Shown here one piece after another: positions 8,833 to 17,668 of a stretch of DNA of 64,000 nt. The translations under genes were made by a program, and so were the position numbers. This DNA is from JALZKA01 sp963753385. Its GTDB lineage: Bacteria; Actinomycetota; Thermoleophilia; Solirubrobacterales; 70-9. Within the stretch, counting starts at the first letter, position 1. Every line of letters starts with the position of its first letter. The notes under the pieces are model-generated. The model saw only the letters and a list, made by a program, of their open reading frames with translations, was not told the DNA's origin and made no database searches. The stretch is taken from NCBI GenBank assembly GCA_963753385.1, contig CAVWCC010000004.1, forward strand, positions 186,001 through 250,000. Direction: 5' to 3'.

Positions 8833-9685
8833 GCGCCGGCTCCAGCGCAGCCAGGCTCGTCGCCTCGACTCCGTCGAGCGACCGCCGCACGAGGCCGGTC
8901 AGCACACGGCCGGGGCCGGGCTCGAGGAAGCGGCGCACGCCGGAGGCGCGGAGGCGGCGCATCACCTCGAGCCAGCGAACCGGACTCGTCAGGGCCTCCG
9001 CGAGCAGACGCCGCGGGTCGCCGAACGGTTCCGCCGTCACGCACGAGAAGACGGGCACCTCCGGCTGGGCGAGGTCGACGCGGGCGAGAACCGCCCTGAA
9101 CGGCTCCGCCACTGCGGCCATCGCCGGCGAGTGGAAGGCGCCGGCCACCGCTAGCCGCTTCATCCGCAGGCCCCTCTCGCGCGCCTGCGACTCGGCGGCG
9201 GCGAGCGCGTGCTCCGGGCCGGAGAGCACAACCTGGTCGGGGGAGTTGTCGTTCGCCACGACGAGCCCGGCGCTAGCGGCGAAGTCGTCGGCCTCGGCCC
9301 GCGCCAGCCGCACGGCGAGCATCCCACCGCCCGCCTCGCGGCTGGCGGCGTCCATCAGGCGGCCGCGCTCGGCCACCACCGCCAGGCCGTCACGCTCGCT
9401 CAGCGCACCCGCGGCGACCAGCGCCGCGATCTCGCCCATCGAGTGGCCGGCGAAGAAGTCCGCGCGCTCCCCGCCCAGCTCGGCGAGGCCGGCCAGGCTT
9501 GCGCAGTAGATCGCGGGCTGGTCAAAGCGCGTGCCCTCGCCCACGCGGGCGAACGGATCCTCGCCCACGATCTCAGCGGCGAGCTCCAGCAGGTCCGGCC
9601 GCCGCCGCTCGACCGTCTCGCGCATTCCCGGCGCCGCGCTGCCCTGGCCGGGGAAGACGATCGCAGTGCGCTCGCGTTTGTCCAT
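8825..9685 (-). CDS. fabD: Malonyl-CoA:ACP transacylase FabD
   Basis: Loads malonyl groups from CoA onto ACP. The 286-residue protein opens with IVFPGQGSAAPGM, has the nucleophile elbow FAGHSMGEIAALV (His81, Ser82) and the catalytic His in AVAGAFHSPAM (His185). It is the first enzyme gene of the FAS II run. The 90 bases upstream, between the response regulator stop and this ATG, hold a perfect-armed palindrome at 9738-9753. The operon may therefore have its own promoter in that gap and be controlled by the two-component system encoded just before it. Confidence 0.93.
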   Translation of the reverse strand: MDKRERTAIVFPGQGSAAPGMRETVERRRPDLLELAAEIVGEDPFARVGEGTRFDQPAIYCASLAGLAELGGERADFFAGHSMGEIAALVAAGALSERDGLAVVAERGRLMDAASREAGGGMLAVRLARAEADDFAASAGLVVANDNSPDQVVLSGPEHALAAAESQARERGLRMKRLAVAGAFHSPAMAAVAEPFRAVLARVDLAQPEVPVFSCVTAEPFGDPRRLLAEALTSPVRWLEVMRRLRASGVRRFLEPGPGRVLTGLVRRSLDGVEATSLAALEPARA

Positions 9686-9737
9686 CGCTCCCGTCTAACC
9701 GCCTGGCGACGGGGCGTGACCGGGTAGCGCGCCGTCA

Positions 9738-9753
9738 CCCCCCGACCGGGGGG
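9738..9753. promoter_or_regulatory. GC palindrome, candidate response-regulator site before fabD
   Basis: The sequence CCCCCCGACCGGGGGG is a 16-base inverted repeat with one central mismatch, in the 90-base gap between the response regulator and fabD. A near copy (CCCCCCGATCAGGGGG) lies at 11812-11827, ahead of the kinase. The shared form is CCCCCCGAYCRGGGGG. Binding by the adjacent NarL-type regulator is inference; a transcription-attenuating hairpin is the other reading. Confidence 0.55.
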
Positions 9754-9775
9754 ATGATCCGCGACGGGCGGGGGG

Positions 9776-10382
9776 TCAGATCGTCAATCCGAGTCGCTCG
9801 GCTCGCTGGACGGCCTCGGCCCGGTTACGGACCTTGAGCTTCCGGTACAGAGCGCTCGTGTGCTCCTTCACCGTGTGCGGCGAGAGGTAGAGGCGCTCGG
9901 CGATCTCCCGGTTGGTGGCCCCGGTCGCCATCAGCGTTAGCACCTCGCGCTCGCGCCCGGACAGCGGCGCGGCGGGCTGGTCGGAGCGAGGGGCGAACAC
10001 CGTCATCCCCTTGCCGACCATGCGGACGGCCATCGTGATGTCGTTCGCCGCCCAGTCCTTCGACACGAAGCCCGACGCCCCGGCCGCTTTGGCCGCTTGG
10101 GGCGAGATCCAGCCGGCGCCCGAGATCAGGAGCACGCGCGTGCGCCGGGGACTCGGCTCGCAACTGCTCGCAGAGCTCGGCCCCGGAGTCTTCGCCGACG
10201 AAGAGGTCCACGAGCGCCACGTGGGGCTCGTAGCGGCGCGCGAGCTCGAGCGCCTCGCCCGCCGACCGGGCACTGACGCAGCGCTCCACCCATGGCTGCT
10301 CGCTCAGCAGAAGCCGGAACCCCCAGTGCACCACGTCGTGGTCGTCCACCACGAGGACGCGAAGGCGGCGTGCCGGCGTCAC
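9776..10382 (-). CDS. NarL/FixJ-family response regulator (1-base frameshift)
   Basis: DNA-binding partner of the adjacent kinase. The receiver domain starts LRVLVVDDHDVVHWGF with the phospho-acceptor Asp59 in VALVDLFVGED. After a shift near 10145-10150, one frame over, come the rest of the receiver (RTRVLLISGAGW, with the conserved Lys in GFVSKDW) and a LuxR-type helix-turn-helix (LSGREREVLTLMATGATN, then EIAERLYLSPHTVKEHTSAL). Deleting one base from the CCGGGG run gives a continuous protein of about 200 residues. The start GTG at 10382 overlaps the kinase stop (GTGA). Position immediately before fabD suggests control of membrane lipid synthesis, in the manner of DesK/DesR. That analogy is inference. 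Confidence 0.85.
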
Positions 10383-11488
10383 TGGAGCGGCACCACCAGG
10401 CGCATGCGCCACTCGTCCTCGCCCTCGGGGCCGAACTCGACGACCCCACCGCGCTGAAGCGCCTCGAACGCCGCCACCCGCAGGCCCATGCCGGCGCCCG
10501 CGCCACGCTGCGACTCGCCGCGGCCGTCGTTACGCACCTCGAGTGTGAACGTGCCGTCCGTGCGGCTCACGAGCACGCGCACGGCGCTGGGATCGGCGTG
10601 CTTGTCGGCGTTGCGCAGCGCCTCGGCCAGCACCGACTGGGCCAGCGGCTCGATCTCCGCCGGCACCGACACGTCGAGTTCCCACGAGACCTCGAGCGGA
10701 AGCTGCTTGTAGTGGCGGCCGAGGCGTTCGAGCTCGTCGCGCAGGGTTGCGCCGCCGGCGGGAGGAGACGAGGGGGCCAGCGGTCGGGTCAGCGTCTCGC
10801 GCAGGTCAGCGAGCGCCGCCTGGATCTCCTCGGCGCAGCGCGCCCGCTCCTCCTCGCTCAGCTGCCGGTCGGAGCCGATCACGAGCGAGACGCCGAACAG
10901 GCGCTGCATCACCCGTTCATGCACGTCGCGAGTGAGGTCGATGCGCTCGGCCAGCCCCCGCGCCCGCTCCTGCTGCCTCGTGGCGAGCCGCGCGCTGGCA
11001 GCGAGCGCGGCCATCTTGCCGAGCGTCCAGAGCGTGTAGGTCTCCTCGTCGGTGAGCGTGAAGCGGCCGCCGCCCCGGTCGGCGAAGATCACGCCCAGCC
11101 AGCGACCGCCGGCCGAGACCGGAGTGCAGGTGAGCGTCGTGACGCCGGCGAATCGGGCGTACCGCGGCGGCAGCTCCCGATCCACCCCCTCAGACACCTC
11201 GACGACGCGGTCCTCGCTCAGCGCTCGCTGGGCGATCGGCGTCTCCTCGAGCGTCCCGTAGATCTGCTTGAGGAGCTCCGGCGGAACGCCATGGCTGCCG
11301 ACCGGAACGACCAGCTTGCGCGTGTCGTTGTAAAGGAGCAGCCCCACCCGGCGCATCGAGGTCAGGCGGGTGACGGCGTCGCACAGGCGATCGTAGAACT
11401 CCCGCGAGCTGGAGTCCGGCTCGGCGTCGAGCTCGGAGAGCAGGCGCACGAACAGGTCGAGCGCGTCGGTGCGGGCCAAGGTGGTCAT
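10379..11488 (-). CDS. GAF-domain sensor histidine kinase (NarX/DesK-like class)
   Basis: A 369-residue soluble kinase. Residues 20-165 look like a GAF sensor domain (REFYDRLCDAVTRLTSMRRV, GVTTLTCTPVSAGGRWLGVI). The phospho-accepting helix contains IDLTRDVHERVMQRLFGVSL (His190), typical of the HisKA_3/HWE-like kinases that pair with LuxR-type regulators. The ATP-binding N-box is EALRNADKHADPSAV and the G-box is GAGAGMGLRVAAFEAL. No transmembrane helix is visible, so the signal is probably cytoplasmic. It is translationally coupled to the response regulator. The ligand is unknown. Confidence 0.9.
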   Translation of the reverse strand: MTTLARTDALDLFVRLLSELDAEPDSSSREFYDRLCDAVTRLTSMRRVGLLLYNDTRKLVVPVGSHGVPPELLKQIYGTLEETPIAQRALSEDRVVEVSEGVDRELPPRYARFAGVTTLTCTPVSAGGRWLGVIFADRGGGRFTLTDEETYTLWTLGKMAALAASARLATRQQERARGLAERIDLTRDVHERVMQRLFGVSLVIGSDRQLSEEERARCAEEIQAALADLRETLTRPLAPSSPPAGGATLRDELERLGRHYKQLPLEVSWELDVSVPAEIEPLAQSVLAEALRNADKHADPSAVRVLVSRTDGTFTLEVRNDGRGESQRGAGAGMGLRVAAFEALQRGGVVEFGPEGEDEWRMRLVVPLQ

Positions 11489-11518
11489 GTAACGCCTACC
11501 CGCAGCTGGCGGCCGGAG

Positions 11519-11758
11519 TTACGCTCCGAGCGGCCGCGAGGCGACGAGCTGGAGCCGAAGCGCTTGCTGGGAGTTGAGCGCCATGACGCGCCTGTGGCCG
11601 CAGTCCCGGCAGCGGCACTCGACCTCGGCATCCCAGTCATCGACTCGCAGGCTCCATTCCACGTCTCCGGAAAGGCACTGGCGGCAGGCGAGTGCAGCGT
11701 TGACGAGACGGGGGTCGTCATCGCCGCGGAAGCTCGTGGTCTCGACGTGGCGTCCCAC
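11519..11758 (-). CDS. Small Cys-pair (zinc-ribbon-like) hypothetical protein
   Basis: About 79 residues with two Cys pairs, ALACRQCLSGDVEW and VECRCRDCGHRRVMAL, spaced like a zinc ribbon. I do not recognise a named family. I prefer the GTG at 11758; a TTG at 11809 would add 17 residues but would start 3 bases from the palindrome at 11812-11827, leaving no room for a ribosome site. It ends 30 bases before the kinase ATG on the same strand, so it may be the first gene of the kinase-regulator-FAS II transcription unit. A DNA-binding or redox accessory role would be a guess. Confidence 0.5.
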   Translation of the reverse strand: MGRHVETTSFRGDDDPRLVNAALACRQCLSGDVEWSLRVDDWDAEVECRCRDCGHRRVMALNSQQALRLQLVASRPLGA

Positions 11759-11811
11759 GCGCTGGACGATCGTGGGTCCATACGCACAAGCCAAGGGCCG
11801 CCGTTTCAAGA

Positions 11812-11827
11812 CCCCCCGATCAGGGGG
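11812..11827. promoter_or_regulatory. GC palindrome, second copy ahead of kinase operon
   Basis: CCCCCCGATCAGGGGG is an inverted repeat with a single arm mismatch. It is the sister of the site at 9738-9753 and stands upstream of the small zinc-ribbon gene and the kinase. Two matching palindromes placed before a regulator operon and before its putative target operon fit an autoregulated two-component system. Confidence 0.5.
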
Positions 11828-11848
11828 CTGTCGTGAGGTGTCATCCGC

Positions 11849-12262
11849 CTAGCAAGCCGGCGAGGGGTTCGACACCGGGAGCTCGCGCAGCGCGTCCTCT
11901 CGGGTGCGGAAGATCCGGGCGCGGGTGACCCTCGAGCCCTGGACCCAGACCCCCGCGGTCAGCAGGAGCTCGAAGGGCCCGGAACTCCCGCGCCCGGTCA
12001 CGTGTGTCGGCACGACGATCGCCTCCCCTCGACAGAGGAACTCCAGTGGTTCGTAGTGGAGATCGGCGAAACTCCCCTCGTACAACCGCATGTGATCGAC
12101 GATCTCACGGCTCCCATGCATTTCGGTGGGCGGCGTGATCAGACCGTCATCGCGCAGCTCGACCCGCTCGGCGGCGAACTCGATCGCAGCCTCAACCCCG
12201 CCCTGGTTGAGCGCCTCAAACACCTGCCGAACCAGAGCCTCTTCCGCTGTGCCAGATCCCAC
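11849..12262 (-). CDS. SnoaL-like/NTF2-fold protein
   Basis: A 137-residue protein of the SnoaL/NTF2 fold, from the pattern TAEEALVRQVFEALNQGGV followed by FAAERVELRDDGL, with an Arg-rich strand near the end (VTRARIFRTREDAL). Members are small cyclases, isomerases or ligand-binding pockets; no catalytic assignment is possible here. I chose the GTG at 12262, directly in front of the conserved first helix, because upstream in-frame sequence is arginine-rich and unlike the family. It lies downstream of the NHL gene on the same strand and ahead of the regulator operon. Confidence 0.7.
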   Translation of the reverse strand: MGSGTAEEALVRQVFEALNQGGVEAAIEFAAERVELRDDGLITPPTEMHGSREIVDHMRLYEGSFADLHYEPLEFLCRGEAIVVPTHVTGRGSSGPFELLLTAGVWVQGSRVTRARIFRTREDALRELPVSNPSPAC

Positions 12263-12291
12263 CCAGGTCCCTCTGACCGACGCGGGCCTGG

Positions 12292-13767
12292 TCAGCCGCC
12301 GAGTTGCGAGACTGTTTGGCCGGCGAGCACGGTGAGCTGGTTCAGGCACAGTTCCTCTGTGACGTCCGGGCCGTCTTCGGGGGAGCTCCACTCGAGGCCC
12401 GTGCCGGCCACGGTCGACATAACGCCGCTGGGCGACACTCGACGCACGACATTGTTGGCGCTGTCGACGATGAGATAGCCCCCGCCGGGGATCTTGGCCT
12501 CGCCTTGGGGGCCGTGGATCTTGGCTGCAGCCGCGGTGCCGCCGTCGCCGGAATAGCCGGGCCGACCCTTGCCGGCGATAGTGGTGATGATGCCTTTGCG
12601 GGACACTTCGCGGAGCGCGTGGTTGCAGGTGTCGCTGATCAGGTACCCCCCGTCGCGGGTCGCCGTGATCTTCTCGGGTATGTAGAGCTCGGCGGCGCTG
12701 GCGGGGCCGCCGTCGCCGGAGTAGCCGCGGGTCCCGGTACCGGCGATGGTGGTGATGATGCCCGTGCGCGAGGAGATGCGCCGGATGCGGTGGTTAAGGC
12801 CGTCGGTGATGAGAATGCTGCCGTGGCGCGTCACGGCAACGCCTTCGGGCCGATTGATCTGGGCGAGTGACGCGGGGCCGCCGTCGCCCGAGTATCCGGC
12901 GGTCCCGGTGCCGGCGACGGTGGTGATGGTCCCGTTCGGCCACACCCGCCGAATGCGGTTATTGAAGGTGTCGGCGATGACGAAGCCGCCGTCCGGCATC
13001 CGGCTCACGTCCTCGGGGCCGAGGAGCTGGGCCGCGGTGGCGGGCCCGCCGTCGCCGGAGTACCCGGGTAGGTTGGTGCCGGCCACCGTGGTGATGATGC
13101 CCTTGCGGGACACCTTTCGGATGCGAGACCCGACGCTCTCGGCGATCAAGAACCCCCCGCCGGGCAGCACCTCGACACCCTGGGGCATCATGATCTGCGC
13201 TTTGGTCGCGGGGCCGCCGTCCCCGGAGTAGCCGGCCACGCCGGTACCGGCGACGACCGTGGCAATCCCAGCGGACGACACCTTCAGGATGCGGCTGTTG
13301 CCGTTATCCGCGACGAGGAAGCCGCCGTCGCGCGTCACGTCGACTCCTTCGGGTTGGATGAGCACCTCGTCGGTGGCGGGCCGGCCCGCTCCTTCCGAGG
13401 TGTTGGACGCCGCCGTCCCGGGTCCAGGGACCCAGACCAATGCTTGCGCCGACCCCGACGAGGAACACACGACTGCTCTCCCTGAACGGCGATGAACTCG
13501 GCGGAGCCCTCGCGCCCCGGGGTGCCCCCGCCGGCGCGCCCTCAGTGATGTTTGTCTACAGCGCGTCACGTTGACGCCTTCAGGTTCGATGAGCAACTCG
13601 TCGGTGGCGAAAAGCTCGATGAGCAACTCGTCGGTGGCGAAGAGGGACGCTCCGTCGTCCGAGGCGTTCGCCGCGGCCGCCGCGGGACCGAGGACCCCGA
13701 CCCACACGAGCACCGAAGTCGACGCGAAACACACAACCGACTTCCATGAACGACCGAGAAACGACAC
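12292..13767 (-). CDS. Secreted NHL-repeat beta-propeller protein (paralogue 1, rearranged N-terminus)
   Basis: A 491-residue protein with a signal peptide (KSVVCFASTSVLVWVGVLG then PAAAAANA) and six NHL blades from about residue 140, each built on ITTVAGTGTAGYSGDGGPA and then a GPEGVAVT-type turn. It would fold as a six-bladed propeller outside the membrane; no enzyme residues are evident. It is a close paralogue of the gene at 22511-24307 but lacks the RTX-like tail. The front is abnormal: the stretch ending TDELLIEPEGVNVTR is followed by about 28 basic residues and then a second, diverged copy of the same leader (VVCSSSGSAQALVWV to TDEVLIQPEGVDVTR). This looks like a fusion or duplication of two gene starts. 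The GTG at 13767 is chosen because it precedes the first signal peptide. Confidence 0.8.
   Translation of the reverse strand: MSFLGRSWKSVVCFASTSVLVWVGVLGPAAAAANASDDGASLFATDELLIELFATDELLIEPEGVNVTRCRQTSLRARRRGHPGARGLRRVHRRSGRAVVCSSSGSAQALVWVPGPGTAASNTSEGAGRPATDEVLIQPEGVDVTRDGGFLVADNGNSRILKVSSAGIATVVAGTGVAGYSGDGGPATKAQIMMPQGVEVLPGGGFLIAESVGSRIRKVSRKGIITTVAGTNLPGYSGDGGPATAAQLLGPEDVSRMPDGGFVIADTFNNRIRRVWPNGTITTVAGTGTAGYSGDGGPASLAQINRPEGVAVTRHGSILITDGLNHRIRRISSRTGIITTIAGTGTRGYSGDGGPASAAELYIPEKITATRDGGYLISDTCNHALREVSRKGIITTIAGKGRPGYSGDGGTAAAAKIHGPQGEAKIPGGGYLIVDSANNVVRRVSPSGVMSTVAGTGLEWSSPEDGPDVTEELCLNQLTVLAGQTVSQLGG
13587..13645. repeat. 30-bp tandem duplication in the NHL gene leader
   Basis: Two nearly identical 30-base units (13587-13616 and 13617-13645) encode LFATDELLIE twice, just after the signal peptide of the NHL protein. 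The duplication stays in frame. It adds to the evidence that this gene's 5' end has been rearranged. Confidence 0.75.
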
Positions 13768-13942
13768 GGCTCGGGCCAGAGCTTCCTCCCCGGATGCCCC
13801 CTACGACGGGGGTACCCAACATACTGCTCAGTACAGTCACTAGTATACAGGATTAGTCACTCGACAGAGCGACTAGTAGGTGGGTAAGTGGGTAATGTGA
13901 GCTCCGGCCCACGGCTCTCGTTCGCCCTCGCTTCTGGCTGAG
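13768..13942. promoter_or_regulatory. AT-richer divergent promoter region with inverted repeat
   Basis: This gap lies between the NHL gene (minus) and the FAD oxidoreductase (plus) and is visibly richer in A and T than its surroundings. It contains a TATAC core near 13844-13849, readable on both strands, and an imperfect inverted repeat at 13854-13875 (arms TAGTCACT and AGCGACTA around 6 bases). No consensus -35 box is visible, so promoter positions are not assigned. Confidence 0.4.
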
Positions 13943-15514
13943 ATGCATCCGCCCTCTGAACACCAACTTTCGCCAGCACCTGCGCCTGAGGTCGTGCAGA
14001 GGCGCCCGCTCGTGCCCGAGCCGGTCGAGAACCTTGCCACGCCCGAGTTGCGCGACCGGCCCACGGTGGTCATCGGAGGCGGCCCCGCAGGCCTCACCGC
14101 CGGCTACCTGCTGGCCAAGAAAGGGCTCCCCGTCGTGGTGCTCGAGGCCGAGGACCAGGTGGGTGGAATCGCGAAGACGGCGGTGCGCGACGGCTACCGC
14201 TTCGACCTCGGCGGGCACCGCTTCTTCACCAAGGCCAAGGAAGTCGACGCGCTCTGGCACGAGATCATGAAGGAGGAGTTCCTCGAGCGGCCGCGCATGT
14301 CGCGCATCTTCTGGAACCAGAAGTTCCTCGATTACCCGCTCAACGGCATGGACGTGATCAAGAAGCTCGGCCCGATCGAGCTCACGCGCTGCGGCCTCTC
14401 CTACCTGTGGGCGCAGATCAAGCCGAAGGGGCGCGAGGACACCTTCGAGCAGTGGGTCTCGAACCGCTTCGGCCGGCGCCTGTTCAACCTCTTCTTCAAG
14501 TCGTACACCGAGAAAGTCTGGGGCGTGCCGACGTCCGAGATCCGCGCGGAGTGGGCCGCCCAGCGCATCAAGGGCCTCTCCTTCTTTGCCGCGGCAAAGT
14601 CGGCGTTCCTGGGCAACAGAGGCAACAAGCACACCAGCCTGATCGACCGCTTCAACTACCCGCGCTACGGCCCCGGGCAGATGTGGGAGCAGATGACCGA
14701 CGACATCGAGACCCTCGGCGGGAAGGTGCTCCTCAACACGAAGGTCTCGAAGCTCGAGTTCGACGGCGCCCGCTGCACCCGCGTGCACACCGAGACCGGC
14801 GACGCCTACGAGCCGTCCGCCGTGATCTCGTCGCTGCCGCTGCGCAACACCGTCGGGATGGCCGATCCGCATCCGAGGCCAGAGGTGACGTCCGCGGCCA
14901 AGGGTCTGCGCTACCGGGACTTCCTGACCGTCTCGGTCGTTCTCGACGGCGAGGACCTGTTCCCGGACAACTGGATCTACATCCACGACCCGACCGTGAC
15001 GGTGGGCCGGATCCAGAACTTCCGCTCCTGGAGCCCCTGGATGGTGCCGGACCCCTCGAAGGCCTGCGTTGGCCTCGAGTACTTCTGCTTCGCCGGGGAC
15101 GAGCTGTGGGAGATGGACGACGACAGGCTCGTGGATCTAGGGATGCGCGAGCTGGAGAAGCTGGGCCTCGCGCGCAAGGGGCAGCTGCAATTCGGGTTTG
15201 TGACGCGGGTACCCAAGGCCTACCCGCTGTACGACGCCACCTACGCCGAGCGCGTCGCGGCGATCCGCTCGTGGCTCGACGGCCTCGACAACTTCGTCCA
15301 GGTGGGCCGCAACGGCCTGCACCGCTACAACAACTCCGACCACTCGATGCTCACCGCCATGCGCGCGGTGGACAACCTCGTGAAGGGCACCGAGCACGAC
15401 ATCTGGGCGGTCAACGTGGAGTCCTACTACCACGAGGAAGAAACCCAGGACGAACAGCAGCCGTACATCGAGGCTCCCGAAACCCAGGCCATGGGAACCT
15501 CGCTCCGGTCATAG
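13943..15514 (+). CDS. FAD/NAD(P)-dependent oxidoreductase, UDP-galactopyranose mutase-like
   Basis: A 523-residue flavoprotein. The FAD-binding Rossmann motif is TVVIGGGPAGLTAGYLLA near residue 50, followed by the second nucleotide contact VVVLEAEDQVGGIAKT and a conserved DLGGHRFFTK. The middle has FWNQKFLDYPLNGMDV. The C-terminal FAD contact is VQVGRNGLHRYNNSDHSML. This layout matches the NAD(P)/FAD oxidoreductases related to UDP-galactopyranose mutase and protoporphyrinogen oxidase, often found with glycan or lipid genes. The first 35 residues are Pro-rich and may be an extension. It is a single gene convergent with the monooxygenase at 15546. The substrate cannot be read from the sequence. 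Confidence 0.8.
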   Translation: MHPPSEHQLSPAPAPEVVQRRPLVPEPVENLATPELRDRPTVVIGGGPAGLTAGYLLAKKGLPVVVLEAEDQVGGIAKTAVRDGYRFDLGGHRFFTKAKEVDALWHEIMKEEFLERPRMSRIFWNQKFLDYPLNGMDVIKKLGPIELTRCGLSYLWAQIKPKGREDTFEQWVSNRFGRRLFNLFFKSYTEKVWGVPTSEIRAEWAAQRIKGLSFFAAAKSAFLGNRGNKHTSLIDRFNYPRYGPGQMWEQMTDDIETLGGKVLLNTKVSKLEFDGARCTRVHTETGDAYEPSAVISSLPLRNTVGMADPHPRPEVTSAAKGLRYRDFLTVSVVLDGEDLFPDNWIYIHDPTVTVGRIQNFRSWSPWMVPDPSKACVGLEYFCFAGDELWEMDDDRLVDLGMRELEKLGLARKGQLQFGFVTRVPKAYPLYDATYAERVAAIRSWLDGLDNFVQVGRNGLHRYNNSDHSMLTAMRAVDNLVKGTEHDIWAVNVESYYHEEETQDEQQPYIEAPETQAMGTSLRS

Positions 15515-15545
15515 CTGGAGGTGGGGGCAGCCGTTCGCGGCTACA

Positions 15546-17189
<1,644 letters not shown>

Positions 17190-17217
17190 GACTGGAGCTA
17201 CCGTCGAGGCGAGGTCG

Positions 17218-17652
17218 TCACGCCGCCGCGTACGCGCCGTTCCCGTCGAGCTCTCTACACAGGCGGGCGCTGATCGTCCGCGTGGACGTCCCCGGAGGGA
17301 AGACCTCTGTGGCACCTGCGTCGCGAATCCACGACGCGTCCTGCTCGCCCGCGGGCGGCCCCGCCGCAACGACGAAGAGGGGGCCGACCCCGCATCGGTG
17401 GAGCGCGGAGACCGTCGCAGCGGCCGCAGTCCCGCCGTCCGACCGAACCGACACGCAGACGGCAGCGACTGCGCAGCCATCCGCGGTTTCGCCAATCTCG
17501 CGCAAGGTCGCCCGACGGCTGCAGACCGCTTCGATGCCGGCGTCTCGCAGCGCCCCGGCGACAACCTCGGCTACGCGGTCGTGCCCGCTCTGCGCCGGGC
17601 TCGCAACCAAGACCCTCCGCCCTGCCTCGAAGCTCGTTACGACCGGCCGCAT
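17218..17652 (-). CDS. Stand-alone cobalamin-binding-like domain protein with degenerate motif
   Basis: A 144-residue protein resembling the C-terminal B12-binding domain of methylmalonyl-CoA mutase: RRVLVASPAQSGHDRVAEVVA, a central strand AAVCVSVRSDG, and the end GATEVFPPGTSTRTI, which matches the family's FxPGT loop. The base-off B12 motif DxHxxG reads S-G-H-D-R-V (Ser22, His24, Val27), so only the axial His is kept. It may bind cobalamin poorly or act as a fold relic or sensor. It starts at the ATG at 17652, 17 bases after the ATPase stop, and precedes the monooxygenase gene. No mutase partner is present. Confidence 0.65.
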   Translation of the reverse strand: MRPVVTSFEAGRRVLVASPAQSGHDRVAEVVAGALRDAGIEAVCSRRATLREIGETADGCAVAAVCVSVRSDGGTAAAATVSALHRCGVGPLFVVAAGPPAGEQDASWIRDAGATEVFPPGTSTRTISARLCRELDGNGAYAAA

Positions 17653-17668
17653 AACTATTCATTCTATC

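Noticed and set aside
12292..13767. Gluconolactonase or lactonase function for the NHL proteins
   Set aside because: NHL blades alone give no metal ligands or active-site residues; the proteins are exported and repeat-built, so binding is the safer description.
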